Below are positions 36,966-48,710 of a stretch of DNA of 64,000 nt, in pieces. Numbering within the stretch: the stretch's first letter is position 1; the number at the start of each line of letters is the position of its first letter. Made by a program: the position numbers and the translations under genes. The notes beneath the pieces are model-generated. The model worked only from the letters and a program-made list of their open reading frames with translations, was not told the DNA's origin and made no database searches. The DNA is from Mimachlamys varia (taxonomy: Eukaryota; Mollusca; Bivalvia; Pectinida; Pectinidae): contig OX392545.1 of assembly GCA_947623455.1 (NCBI GenBank), positions 28,099,001-28,163,000 of the forward strand, read 5' to 3'.

Positions 36966-37202
36966 GTAAACAGGCGACAAAGGTCATGTTGTCAGATCCT
37001 TGTAAAACGGAGTGAGAACAAGGATCTGTATTTTAATCAGATTGCCAAAGACCTGTCATCTTGCAGCAAACCATTTCTTCACATCCATATGAACTCTTTG
37101 GTCATCGGGACATGATCTCCCTATGGGGGGATTTCTCATATCTGAACGCAGCAGAGAGAAGTTAACGGAACGGCGCGGAGATGAAGATATGATTTTAACC
37201 AT
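36966..37202. repeat. M2 repeat, right part of the interrupted copy plus a second fragment
   Basis: 'aggcgacaaaggtcatgttg' to 'ctgtattttaatcagattg' (36971-37044) completes the copy broken at 30632. A second, reverse-type fragment follows to about 37200 ('gaacgcagcagagagaagt', 'gcgcggagatgaagatatga'). Confidence 0.75.
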
Positions 37203-38143
37203 ATCTGAAAAATCCACTGCGTACAATACAGGTAAAACACCTTTTTTTTAACATCAAATTTCTTGTTAAATTAGGTTTGAATTGGGATTACTGGCTGTTG
37301 GGGGGGTACGGTTGTTAATTATGAAGGCCTATGACTTCCGTGTAACGGTGTTGTATATAATTATGTTTTCTTTCTATCCTGTAGTGAAACTGGGACTAGT
37401 CCGCCAGAGTTGTCTTCCTTGTCAGGATTCCGGAGTCATTCGGGTGACTCCGGGTGTCTTCGTGCTCCTGACGAGAAGTCGACGAGTTTTGATACAGCCT
37501 TCAACCGAGACAGACGTGCTCGTCTTCACCGACAATCCAGCTGTATTGTAACTACACTTGCCAAGTATATTTAGACCACTTGGTGAGTATATCTTTACTC
37601 AGTGACCATTTATTGTGCGTGACACCACGTAATTTTACTATATTGGTGTCGTCGGCAAATTCTCGGACCTACCACTCTTTTTTTGTGTGAGGTGTGAGAT
37701 GCACGTGCGTGTCGCCGCCATATTCAAATGTTGTGTCGCTGAGTAATGTTCATGTAGTCTTGCACCGTGACTTGTTGTTGTATATTTTGTTGTCACTGTT
37801 ATTTCTATTGAAAAATATGGTGATATTGTCACTACAATTAGTGACATATTTTTTGTATTTTTCGTGCAGATAAAGATTGTTTGCACGTTTTTGCAATGTC
37901 TCGAGAATAACATTGTTCAGACTTTCAGTAAAACTTTTCGGCATTCTGGCGGTTGTCAACACTTGACAGTTAACATTTTGTCGGATATTTATTGATAGCA
38001 TGTTCATTACTTTTCTTGAGATATATTTATAAATTGCATTCATTGTTTATAATGTTTAACTTGTAAACTTGTTGTGTTTGAACTATCGTGTGTTCCTTGG
38101 TTACACTAGCCTTAGAATAACACGTATTCATTCATGAAATAAG

Positions 38144-39348
38144 ATGGCAGGATACCATAGTGATGTACAAAGGTATGGGCCACAGGGACAACAAGTTCCA
38201 AATGGCGTGTACCCCTCACCTCCTTGTGGTAATGGCATGTATGGTGGAATGCCCGGTCAGGCACCCATGTCAGGTCAGGTACCCCCATATATACCACCAC
38301 CACCTCCGGGTTCGGTTACGTGCCTGGATACCCACCCATGTATCCTCATGGAAACATGTATGGACAGTATGGATATAATCCATATTGTGGATACCAAGTG
38401 CCACCACCACCGGGGTATCCATCAATGATACCCCAGGCCAACATTCAGCCCCAGAGACAACCTCAAGTTAAGCCACAGGTTAACCAAGGTCAGCCTCAAG
38501 TGTACCAAGGGAAGCCCCAGGGACAATCCCAAGGTCAATCCCATGGCCAACATGAAGGTCACCGAGGTCAAACCAAGGGACAGACTGGAGGGCACCAAGG
38601 TCAACCCCAGGGCCAACCTTGAGGTCAGCAAAGTCAACCCCAGGAACAGTCTCAAGGTCAGCAGGGTCAACTCCTGGAACAACCTGAAGGTCATCAAGGC
38701 CACTCTCAAGGTCAACCTCAGGAACAGCCTGAATGTCCGCAGGGTCAACTCCAGGAACAGCCTGAAGGTCGTCAAGGACTATCTCATGGGCAGCTCCAGG
38801 AAACAGTCCAGGGTCACCCCCAAGGTCAACTGCAGGGACACTCCGAATTTCAACTACAGGGATACCCTCTAGCTCAACCTCGGGGTCAACCCCAGCCCTT
38901 GATTCGACGACCAGCCGGACGTGGCGGAAACGAGCGCCGGAATAATGATCTGTTACCTAAAAGATTTGCGGACGAGGAAATGGGACAATATGTCGCCAAA
39001 TTGATTGTGGAGTCGGTCGACTTGGTGTTGGACAAAATAAAAGATAATCTGTTCAACCACCAGACGTTCTTCGACAAACACAGCAATGAGGGTAAGATAC
39101 ATGTCACAGATTTGAATGGAGACAGCGAGGAGGAGACACCTGTTCGTATAAACCCAGGTCGTCAGGCTAAACATCATATGCCTCAGTCACCCGTAGGCAA
39201 ATGTATAGATAGCTTGGACGAGCGAAGGGAACGCATGCAGGCGGACCTCAACGCGTTGCTGCGCAATCTGGAGTCTCTAAAATCTAAACCCAGATCGATC
39301 AGCCAGTCAGCAAAGACAAAGGTCAAGGTCATTATCGCCTTACAATAG
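38144..39348 (+). pseudogene. Gly/Pro/Gln-rich gag-like protein, degenerate
   Basis: Starts MAGYHSDVQRYGPQGQQ, rich in Tyr, Pro and Gly. A one-base shift near 38310 moves the frame to GYPPMYPHGNMYGQYG and then a long run of QGQPQ-type repeats with His. One TGA (38620-38622) breaks this frame. After it the frame continues through more Gln repeats into a non-repetitive C-terminal part (38899-39348) with RRPAGRGGNERR, KLIVESVDLVLDKI and a coiled-coil-like ERRERMQADLNALLRNLESL. An integrase scrap follows directly, so this is most likely the gag of a gypsy element whose pol has mostly been deleted. No zinc knuckle is seen. Confidence 0.5.
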
Positions 39349-39394
39349 AAGATATTTCTATTTTAACAGATGGGGATATGACCAGGAACGGTCC

Positions 39395-39495
39395 TAGGAA
39401 GAAGAGCTACACCTGTGAGACCATCTTCCAATGGACAAGTGGAGAGGGTTAACAGAACGGTTATGGACGCAGTGTATTGTTACACTTCTGGTCCT
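39395..39495 (+). pseudogene. Gypsy integrase scrap around the catalytic Glu
   Basis: A frame reads PSSNGQVERVNRTVMDAV, the 'NGQVERxNRT' block that contains the third acidic residue of gypsy integrases. It follows the gag-like region by only ~50 bases, so most of pol is missing. No LTR was placed. Confidence 0.6.
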
Positions 39496-40430
39496 TTACT
39501 GCCCCAGGTAGGGTGTACTGATAAAGATACTGAAATAAAAGGACATACCTTTGACAGATGAGAATGACTTCTGGTTAAAAGTTAAAGAAAGATAGAAAGC
39601 CAATTAACAGGTAACATATCTTTTTTATTGCTTGTTGTAATTATACAACATTGTAAGTTAAAAATTTAGCAAGCAAATGAATTCAATGGAATTATAACAC
39701 AAACAGATGCATACTTATACTTATTTACACAAGAAATGAACAATGTTAGAGCATATCAATTTACCATCTAGCTAGAGCATTGGGAATTCAATATACAAAA
39801 ACTGAACAAAACAAATACTAGCTTGTACCAAATTACCATAAGATGTCATCTGTAGGATAACTAATACCCCCCCCCCCTTCACACACACAGATGCTGCTAC
39901 ATGTAGTTAAGATGTATTACATCCCTTACTGACATTGATCTTACCGTCAACTTGTTACAGAAATGGAACTTTTGTTGAAAAGTACTTTATCTTAGATTCA
40001 CATTAATTTGGTCATTAAAGTTAAGATGAAGTTCTCCAAGAAAATATCTTGAATAAAGAGTCGTAACTTGAAAGGGGTCAGAATCTTAAATAGAACGTTG
40101 AAGCAAAAAAGGTTGAAATGTGAAATTAAAATACCGATTCACAACTGCATAACATACAATGTACTGATCATTGATCATTCATGTGAAGTTTTATTAAAAT
40201 TTGACCGTTAGTTAAGGAAGAGATCTGCGAACCAAATTCATTACACTTAATCACTTACATAAATGTAAAGTTGATGAAAAATAAAAAATTCAGAAAAATT
40301 CAATGTAAAGCTTGATTTTATATGTTCACATGTGTAACAATGAAGAGAGAAGTGTTAAATCAATATGCCTATTTGACGTGTGACACAATGCAATGTAAAA
40401 AGACCAAGGATTATATTGCAAATGTTTCAA
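39496..40430. other. No recognisable feature
   Basis: AT-rich with a C run at about 39870 followed by a CA stretch. No gene, TIR or repeat family recognised. Confidence 0.4.
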
Positions 40431-40434
40431 ACAG

Positions 40435-40649
40435 TCATTCCTCTGTAAGAGGTGGTGGACAAAGCTCATCCTTGTGGGGATCCTTTACAAACTGTCGAAT
40501 CCTGTCGTGGAGATACTTGGACCTTGCTGAAGAGGTTCCTGCTGGCTCTAGTCTGCTTGGTAAACCAGTCGGTACAGACTTTCCTCTCTTCAGCAGGCAT
40601 ACTGAAGTATCCGGGCCATCAACATTCTTCCGCACAACAACCTCACCTG
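40435..40649 (-). CDS. Orphan terminal exon of an unidentified protein
   Basis: On the minus strand an acceptor 'aaaaattccag' is followed by GEVVVRKNVDGPD, then LLKRGKSVPTGLPSRLEPAG, a segment ending RIRQFVKDPHKDE, and a stop. The 'TGLPxrLePAG....kYLxxxIRqFV' pattern recurs, as I recall it, at the C-terminus of many uncharacterised invertebrate proteins, but I cannot name the family. No upstream exon was identified on the higher-coordinate side. It could be a host gene end or an element fragment. Confidence 0.4.
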
Positions 40650-40799
40650 GAATTTTTAAAAAATGTGATTTGTTACATAAATATTTTATACTGCCTGATG
40701 TTGTCTTCTCAGTTATTAATTTTTTATTATCTACATTTTTTTAATATGCAATGCATATATATATATACTGTACATACATCTTTCAAGTATTAAATTTGC

Positions 40800-42756
40800 A
40801 GTATAGTTTTTGACACAAACGTAAGTTTGAGTCATTGGTATTACCCTGGGAGGTAGGCGACAAAATCTACGATGCCCTCTGGCGGACACTTCGTTTTGAC
40901 CAATCACAACATTGCTCTACAGTAACTCCGTTATTTTATGCAGTAAATATATGTTAAAACTTGTTCAACTTCATGATAGAAAAAAAAGTTCAGTAAATTT
41001 GTTCTATCAAAAAAAATCAGCTTTTAGTTCGTAGTATTTTTGAAGCGAACAGGACAACGATTGTCTTTTTTACATTTTCTCGTCTTGGCTCAAGCTACCA
41101 TTGCCACTTCACAAACATATGTAATCGCAAAAGAAAATAGTTCCTTTTCTTGCTGACTGAAAAGTCACGCTTTCGTTTCGTAAAATATATGACAAAGCAA
41201 TAGAACATCATTTACAAATTGCATGTTCAGAGTTATGTAATTTGGAATTATTCTATCGAGGTTGCGTAACACATGTGCGCGTTGCATTTCCCGCGGAACG
41301 ATATCCCCCTATCCGCTTTTCTCTGGCGCCATATTGCTGTTTACCTGTGACCCGGAAGAAAAATCTACTTTCCCTCAAGCTCTTTTGCATCATCGACATC
41401 TAGAAACGTAAGTGTTGAATTTCTCGGTCTCATTTTACTAGACAGGTTATAGATTTTTTGTAAGTTTCAACAGAATGTCGTTGTTAATTTGTACATTTGA
41501 AATCACCAATCCAGCATCCTTTTGTGTCCGCCATCTTTCAGTTATGTCAACAAAATAAAAGGAAGATAAGTAACCCTAGATCTCGGACTGTCAGATGTGT
41601 CGTTCTTTAAAATATGTACTTGCATATGATTTGTGAAGTTTGTATATAAAGACCCTGGTATAAAAGCGCGTCCCGTCAATATCACGGTGACGGCATACAC
41701 AGTGCAGTACGCATAACACGATTGTTGTTTGTTTACAAGTTAAAAACGTAACGACTTTAGCCATAATTTCCCACTCTATTGAGTTTCGAAATGTCAAATG
41801 GACTGCTGTATACTTACGATAGCCTTTTAGAACTATAGATTATATGCTTTTACAGAATGCATATCGGAAGTTTTCGCTTTTACCGTGGCTGTCAGTTTTA
41901 ATTTGATCCTCTTCACGGATGGTCAAAGGGCAGTAACTCTTAAACAACATTTTGCAATAGAAATGAAGGAAGTGGTATATCTATCGACTGATTGCTGAAT
42001 TTAACCAAAGATATTAAAGGAAATGGAAATCATATATTCCCACTTTTACAGTGTGTTTTGAACAACTTTTTGATTCATTTTTTTTATCCAGTTGCAAGAC
42101 AATTTGACAAAATTATGTCCACCATTTCATTTCAGTTAAAAAGCTATGCAAAAAAAATTATAACAACAAAAAACATAATGTATTGATGTAATAGGAACAA
42201 CTGTTATAACATTTCTTTAATAACATATTAGTCGTAATCTCGGACAATTTTGTAATACAAAAATAAACCGAAATTGATGGCTGTTGTTTTAGTTGTGGTA
42301 TCGTTCTCTGTAGGAAATCATCTGCAGCTTGAGGATAACAAATAATAACATGTAACATATTAGGTCTAGTAACATACTTTGACAATATATAACCACTTCT
42401 TAATATCAAATACATTTGGGTTGTAATATTTAATAAGACAGTTCAATGGTGAACTTTGCCGCTGTTCTTTTAACTTTTTTTGCAAATTTTTCCCCCTGGA
42501 TGATTGAATGTCTTAGACCTGTTCAGACTGTTTTTTGTCCGCCGTTTTCTTTTTAAAAATGTACATGTTGATAGGAATGATCTCCCATTAGGTGCATTCA
42601 AATGAAAAAATAAAAGGCGTGTTCGATCAGTACTTTTTTTTACTGATGGTCAATTAAAATGAATGAAACACAATCGATTGTCGCAATCTGCAAGTGTAAA
42701 TCGACTGATCAAAAAGTGATTATGACAACCCGGTTCATCGTAAATGCATTTTTCTT
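40800..42756. other. No supported gene; promoter-like patch near 41300-41410
   Basis: 'ggcgccatattgctgtttac' and a donor-like 'gaaacgtaagtg' at about 41403 resemble a 5' untranslated exon. A matching acceptor 'tttaatttacag' occurs at 43080 and a polyadenylation-type 'aaaataaag' at about 43418, but no convincing reading frame links them. A noncoding transcript is possible. Confidence 0.2.
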
Positions 42757-42760
42757 TTGA

Positions 42761-42930
42761 AGGCCCAAAATACGTAACTTTCGGCAAAACTTGAGGCGAA
42801 AATCAAGCCTAATAGTAATAACTTATTATATTTATAGATTTAGTTAAGATTAAGTAATAACTGATATCAACAATATTCAAGATGAATTCTTATGCGGTTA
42901 CCGGTACAGCAGCAGTTGAAACTCAGTATC
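42761..42930. mobile_element. Truncated M1 MITE, copy 3
   Basis: Starts AGGCCCAAAATACGTAACTT preceded by TTGA (a changed TTAA). It matches the left 160 bp of the 53608-53991 copy through 'ggttaccggtacagcagcag', then diverges. The right end is missing. Confidence 0.75.
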
Positions 42931-43526
42931 TACATCAACCTAGATTATGTGACAGATATGTTGTATGATGTAAACCATCGTTATATTACAAACCTGGTAA
43001 TCTATATGAAATTAAATGGAAACATGTCTTTTCTGTCTTGTCTTCTGTATCAATTAATAATATTTTCATTTAATTTACAGGTGACAAGTTGACAACAGCC
43101 ATGGAACCACATTGAGAAAGAGCTTCGAGCTCGAGGGCGACAACAAAATGAAATACAGAAATGCCAAATGGACAGTTTAAGAAATCCACAACTGTAACTT
43201 TTTCAGCAAACTTCATTATATAAAATTAATATTTACATTACTAGGAGCAATTCAGGAAAGTGTTACATAATCTGCCAATTTCATACTTGAACAAATTAAT
43301 AGATAATGAAAGATGTTTGCATTCTTGAGATGATCTTGAGAAATTGACAGATTCTGACATGAAAACAAAGCTCTGATTTTAACTGTTACTTGATGTTATT
43401 TATTGCTTAATGTGAAAATAAAGTGTATGGTTCATGTATTGATGTTGTTTGTTTCTTCAAAGTTATAGCCATTCATTTGAATTTATGAATTCTAAAAATA
43501 ACATCATTATATATGCATCTTAATTA

Positions 43527-43769
43527 AGTTGGTTTGGTTTATTTTGTTTTGCGTCCTGTTAACAGCCAGGTTCATTTAAGGACGTGCCAGGTTTTGAAGG
43601 TGGAGGAAAGCCTGAGTACCCGGAGAAAAACCACCAACCTATGGTCAGTACTAGTACTTGTACCTGGCAACTGCCCTACGTGGGATTTGAACTCGCAACC
43701 CAGAGGTGGAGGGCTAGTGGTAGAATGTTGGAACACCTTAATTAACCCCAGGGCCACCACAGCCCCTTT
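43527..43769 (-). mobile_element. tRNA-derived SINE with 8-bp target duplication
   Basis: Same family and orientation as the intron SINE at 32673-32888, including 'aaggtggaggaaagcctgag' and 'ggtggagggctag'. CTTAATTA flanks it at 43519-43526 and 43770-43777. The tRNA-like head is more diverged here. Confidence 0.8.
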
Positions 43770-45149
43770 CTTAATTATAAATAGTGATTATGTAATCTTA
43801 TAACTATTTGCTAATAAATGTTGCAATGCAGACTGAATAGCATTTGGAGGGATGACTAGTCGGGAACGACTGGAGGCAGTGAAAAGAACACTACTGTTGA
43901 AAATAATTGGCTACTGGAATCACCAAGGTTGATTTTGGTATTCTGTGATTATTTCTTAAATATTTGACTTGTGCAAGTCTATGCAGCGGAAGGTGCCAAG
44001 ACGTGATGTCATCATTCACTGTGTGACGTCATCCCAATGAAATTCATAGTTGTTTTCGTATTGAAAACAACTATAAAACAGTACAACACAAACACTTATT
44101 TGATCTGAAAACTGAAACAAACCCAAGGTTGTAAACAGTTTGGAAAAAGGGACTAATTCCTTTTAGTAAAATAAGTTTTGGTAAGAATGCCTCTGCCATA
44201 TTGAATTGCCCTGTACCTAGTGCTTAATTTGAATCGCCTGTCTATAAACTAGGATTCAGATCATTTTCTATAATATACTATGGACATATACTGGTCCAAT
44301 TCGTTTGTGTCTTCAGTACTTTCAGTACTTTGATTTTTGTTTACATGTTGATTGGGTCAACCATTCAGTTGACATGTATACTTTCCTAATAGCTTATAGA
44401 ATCGGACAAAGTGTAATGACCATGTCCTAATAATTAGTGAATTAATTCTTAATTAAAACATAATCTTACATAATAATAATAATTAGCTCGTGTTTGGGCC
44501 AATTTCTAAATGAAATATATTTTCTGAAGGCAAATGTAATTGTAAGAAGGAAAATCAAGGTCTCAGTTGTGTCAATTAACAGAAAAGTACCTTAAAACGG
44601 CATTTTTCACTAAATTTGGTGCTCGTCTGCTCAATTTCGTCGCCGCCATTCGACTAATTATAGGAATCTCAACATGGTACGACATGAAACATTTTCTATA
44701 ATTTGTTTAACCTTAACAGATTAGATTATCAAACAATAACATATTTATTTAATTTCAAGATTTATTAATATTTACAGTTTCAACTGTGTTTGACTCTATA
44801 GCCTTTGTTGGACCCATTATCATTATCCCTCGATAATGTTAGTCCTTCTTGTGCGCGTAGTGATATATGTAAACGATCAACAAGCTGGGGATCCCCCTTG
44901 CTATTTTCGGATGTACACAAAATATCGTAGAAACGATTATTCAATAAACAATAATCGCAAGTAAAAAAATAAAACTGCAATATTCATCATGTTATAATTC
45001 TACATGTATCATTGTATGTTATAAGAAATATATTTGAAAAAATATTCAATGCTTAAATTACATGATCAAGAACTGTTTCGCGTGCATTACCTGACGTCGT
45101 CTGCGTTAACGTCGTCACTAACCGGCGTAACGTCGTCTGCTTTGACAAC
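43770..45149. other. No recognisable gene
   Basis: AT-rich, with no domain or terminal repeat seen. 44600-45140 lies upstream of the Crypton frame and could be its 5' part, but I see no signal to prove it. Confidence 0.3.
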
Positions 45150-45476
45150 ATGTACGGAGATTTTTCTATGTGTTTATCGGATGCTATACCGGATAATACT
45201 GAAGATATGGAGTCAGGAATACGTGAAAAAGGCAGTGATGCGGGCAATGACGATACCGACATTGACATCGTCTTATCACAACTGCAAACATCGGATTTTC
45301 TTGATGTCACAGATGTGTATTTAATGTCTGCGGCACTTGGCCTGCCGGCATTTGACAACCTGCCACCACCAGAAAGTCCTATAGTATGTTTGCCTATTAT
45401 TTCAAGCCCTCCTGAGAATATGGCAAGAAATACCGAAAATACAATTTTACATCTGTCAAAGCATTTACATCATTGA
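45150..45476 (+). CDS. Acidic ORF upstream of the Crypton recombinase
   Basis: 108 aa, acidic and Ser/Pro-rich (DDTDIDIVLSQLQTSDFLDV), with no domain. Its position 225 bases before the recombinase frame and its composition fit an N-terminal exon or leader of the Crypton protein. No convincing splice pair was found, so it may be independent or fortuitous. Confidence 0.3.
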   Translation: MYGDFSMCLSDAIPDNTEDMESGIREKGSDAGNDDTDIDIVLSQLQTSDFLDVTDVYLMSAALGLPAFDNLPPPESPIVCLPIISSPPENMARNTENTILHLSKHLHH

Positions 45477-45700
45477 GTGCATGATTTCTGTTTTAACGAC
45501 TGAAAACAAATCGATTAAAACAATACGGAAGTAGAGTCTATACAGAGATGCACGAGTAAATGTTTACACCATAGTATCATTGAGTATACATATGGAAATA
45601 GTAATTCATACTTCAGTAAAGAAGACGATTTTGAAATAGTAATTAGAATCACGATCAACTTTCAGACTGGCACTGCGAGACGTTTGACGAGAAGCTGGAC

Positions 45701-46893
45701 ATGGCGACAGTCAGTGAAAGAAGAGCTATGGTGAAATTAGGGAAATTTTTCTGTGAAGCTAAACCTAAAGATCCTGAACGAAGAATATCGACGAGCCTAC
45801 CACGACCACAGGCAGAAGAATATCACAAGAATACTTTAAAATCAATCCGTTCAGCAATTAACAGACATTTGTCTGATATTGGCAGAAACATTGATATTGT
45901 TCATGGAACTTCTTTCAAAAATGCTAACAAAAAACTTGGCGGTCTCTTAAAAGAACGTACGAGACAAGGGACATCTCGTCCTACACAGCACAAAGAAATC
46001 ATACCTGTACATGATTTAGAAAAAATATCCACTTACCTGCAGAAAGCAAACACTTGTCCAATAATCCTCCGACTCGGAGTCTGGTACAACATTTCTATTC
46101 ACTTTATCACGCGCGGGTTAGAATTTCACCATCAATTAAATTTGAATTCTTTCGAATTTGTAAAAGATCCAGAGGGTAAAGAATATGCAAAACTCACTCA
46201 TGAAACACAACAAAAGAATTATCAGGGTGGTCTTGTAAATGAGGAGGCCATGTCTGACCGGCGGATGTACGAAACAAACACCCATCTTGTCCAGTCAAAA
46301 TGCTGAAATTTTTCATTTCAAAAACAGACGTTAATGCCACATCCCTGTTTAACAGGATAAATACAGATGCATTATCTTCGTCTATGACAGATGAGATCTG
46401 GTTTGGTACAAGGTCAATAGGCAAGCACAGTTTTCGGAATTTTCTACCCGACATCTGCAGTAACGCAAAATGTTCCAAACGATACACATCACACTGTTTA
46501 CGAGCCACATCAATCCAAAGTTTAAGTGACGCTGGTTACGAAACTCGCCAAATAATGTACATGAGTGGACACAGAAACGAAGCATCAGTAAGATCATATT
46601 CGCGAGACTGTTCTATGACACAAAAACAGTCCATAAGCTCAACACTTTCCTCCGTAGCGAATGGCAGGACATCGGACGAAAACATGGCTATCATCCCTCG
46701 TGGTAACTTTGATGTTGCGGTAACGAGCACAAACACACGCTCCACACAAAATGATCACGACAATGAAAGGGAAGTAACCCCCACACAAACGAACTTCTCA
46801 AATGCGTCAGTTTTATCCTCAATTCAGTCTGGGATGTTGACAAATTCCTCATTTACTAGCTGTTCCTTCCACTTCAATATTAATAAACAGTGA
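45701..46893 (+). pseudogene. Crypton-type tyrosine recombinase (DUF3504-like), one frameshift
   Basis: Frame 1 (45701-46306) gives an N-terminal SAM-like part (RRAMVKLGKFFCEA, KSIRSAINRHL) and the catalytic box I Arg (ITRGLEF, R138). Frame 2 (46300-46893) gives HSFRNFLPDIC, then the HCLR box (H65 and R68 of that frame), MSGHRNEASVRSYSR with His91 and the nucleophile Tyr100. The frames connect if one base is missing near 46280, where the family has a short Pro/Cys-containing stretch. A Lys in HETQQKNYQGG could be the beta2-beta3 lysine. All R..H-R-H-Y residues survive, so inactivation is minimal. Cryptons cut and rejoin DNA by Tyr recombination and lack TIRs, so the ends cannot be read here. 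Confidence 0.75.
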
Positions 46894-47285
46894 ATGGGCC
46901 CCAGTATTGAATACCTCCCGCGTAAAATGACCGCATCACACACATGGCGTAAATGGAGTGCTTGAAATGCATTCGCGAAGTAAAGTCCGTTTGATTTCTT
47001 TTGTTTTGAGCAAAAACTTGTAAGAATATCGATGTTCTATTGTGCAATATTTCCATGAAATTAAAATCTAAAATTTGTAATGCGCTACTGTTATTAAAAT
47101 ATGTCAAAGATTTCAAGTTAGTCTTTCGTTTAGTTGCTATGGTATCAGACTAGTTGAAACTATAGGCTGTTCTAGGAATGTAGTTTTTGAGTCGGCAACC
47201 TGACAGGTTGAGTTATTTTTTTGGGACTTGGAAATTTGATATGGACGAACACGAAACTGCTAATGCTGGAAAAAATCTATAAATA

Positions 47286-47431
47286 TAAGGATTAACTTTC
47301 TATTTTGTTTAGGTTATCGGGGGATAACTACAATGGTACTCGGGTAAATTTTCGCCGATTATGAAAAATTTACCCGAGTACCATTGTAGTTATCCCCCGA
47401 TAACCTAAACAAAATAGAAAGTTAATCCTTA
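47286..47431. repeat. Perfect foldback hairpin, 67-bp arms, 12-base loop
   Basis: Arms 47286-47352 and 47365-47431 are exact reverse complements, with TAAGGATTAACTTTCTATTT outermost. The loop is cgccgattatga. TA flanks the AGGATT...AATCCT unit. Zero mismatches over 67 bp implies recent origin, constraint or gene-conversion-like repair. Confidence 0.9.
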
Positions 47432-48149
47432 ACTAAGCACATCAGTACCATAGTTATATTTTTATTATCGTTTTCTATGTTAAAAAAAACATTTCTTATG
47501 TTTTCTTGCGAATCGGCACGGAACCGGAAGCAGGATAGTGGTCACATGATTCGAAAAAAAAATCACGTGATTTCTCGTATAAAAATAGAACGGGAAGCGC
47601 AAATGTCAGGTAGCCGCGATAAACAATATTGGCTGACGAAAACAGAGTCACAAGCTAAGACTAGACAAGAAAGAAGCTGAAAGAGACTCTTGAAAGATCG
47701 GAACAGATGCATCTGACAAACAAAATGAAATACGACACTATCAATGAAGACGAGAGCATGGTTTGACGGACGAAGTGTGGTTGAGTTGACAGTGCTTTCG
47801 AAAAACAAAAACGTACAGCTGATACTTGTACGAAAATACTTTCTTCATTCACGTACACTGTAAGATTATGTTCGGTAAAGCTTGTATAATAAAGATTTAT
47901 ACTAAAATAACAACAGGCTGAAGAAGCCTTATATTTTTTAATGTTACAATGTCAAAATTATTACCTGGTTTTTCTGAAGAAAACTTGAAGTGAAGGAATG
48001 CCTGAATACTGGGGACCGCCCGAAACACTGGTTTGAAGAACGCCTTCCAGTCTCTCCACTGCCACTCTCCTTCCTGGCTTTCATACAGGACAACACGGTT
48101 GGGAGATGTTGTGAGAACGTCTCCGATCTCTTGTTATGAGAGCTTTCTT

Positions 48150-48710
48150 TTCTAAGAAAGGCGGACGACGATACAAATATATGGTAGTGAGCTATCTCGG
48201 AGCATACTTTGTCAAAAGCTAAGAGGAAATATACTGAAGAAGATAAAGTACGGATGATTGAATTCCTGGTCGACAACATTTTTGTTGAGTTCGGAGGAAA
48301 GATTTTCCAGCAGACTGTTGGCATTCCCATGGGAACAAACTGTGCCCCACTCTTAGCTGACTTTTTTTTTTTTTTCATACGAGGCTGAATTTGTGGAGGA
48401 GCTCATCAGGACAGGTAACAAAAACCTTGCCAAATCTTTTAATTTCACTTTCAGATATATCGACGATGTGTTGTCTATAAACAATAAGAAGTTTGCTGAC
48501 CACGTCGATCGTATATACCCTTCTGAACTTGAATAAAGGACACAACAGACTCTTCTACATCAGCTGCTTACCTCGATCTCTACTTAAACTATGACCAACA
48601 TGGACAGCTTACTACTAAGCTATACGATACGCGTGATGATTTCAATTTTCCGATCGTAAACTTTCCATTTCTGGATAGTGTAATGTTCCAATCTTTATTT
48701 CTTTACATAC
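48150..48710 (+). pseudogene. Reverse transcriptase fragment, Penelope-like or related
   Basis: Frames give QTVGIPMGTNCAPLLADF, then a T run that shifts the frame, then NLAKSFNFTFRYIDDVLS, with an intact YIDD catalytic box near 48456. After a one-base loss near 48530 comes SAAYLDLYL and RDDFNFPIVNFPFL. 'GIPMGTNCAPL' with 'RYIDDVLS' is typical of a widespread class of animal RTs, which I place tentatively with Penelope-like elements. The start and any endonuclease are not visible. Confidence 0.6.

Noticed and set aside
38422..38775. 117-codon Leu/Thr-rich minus-strand frame
   Set aside because: It is the antisense reading of the QGQPQ repeat in the gag-like region.
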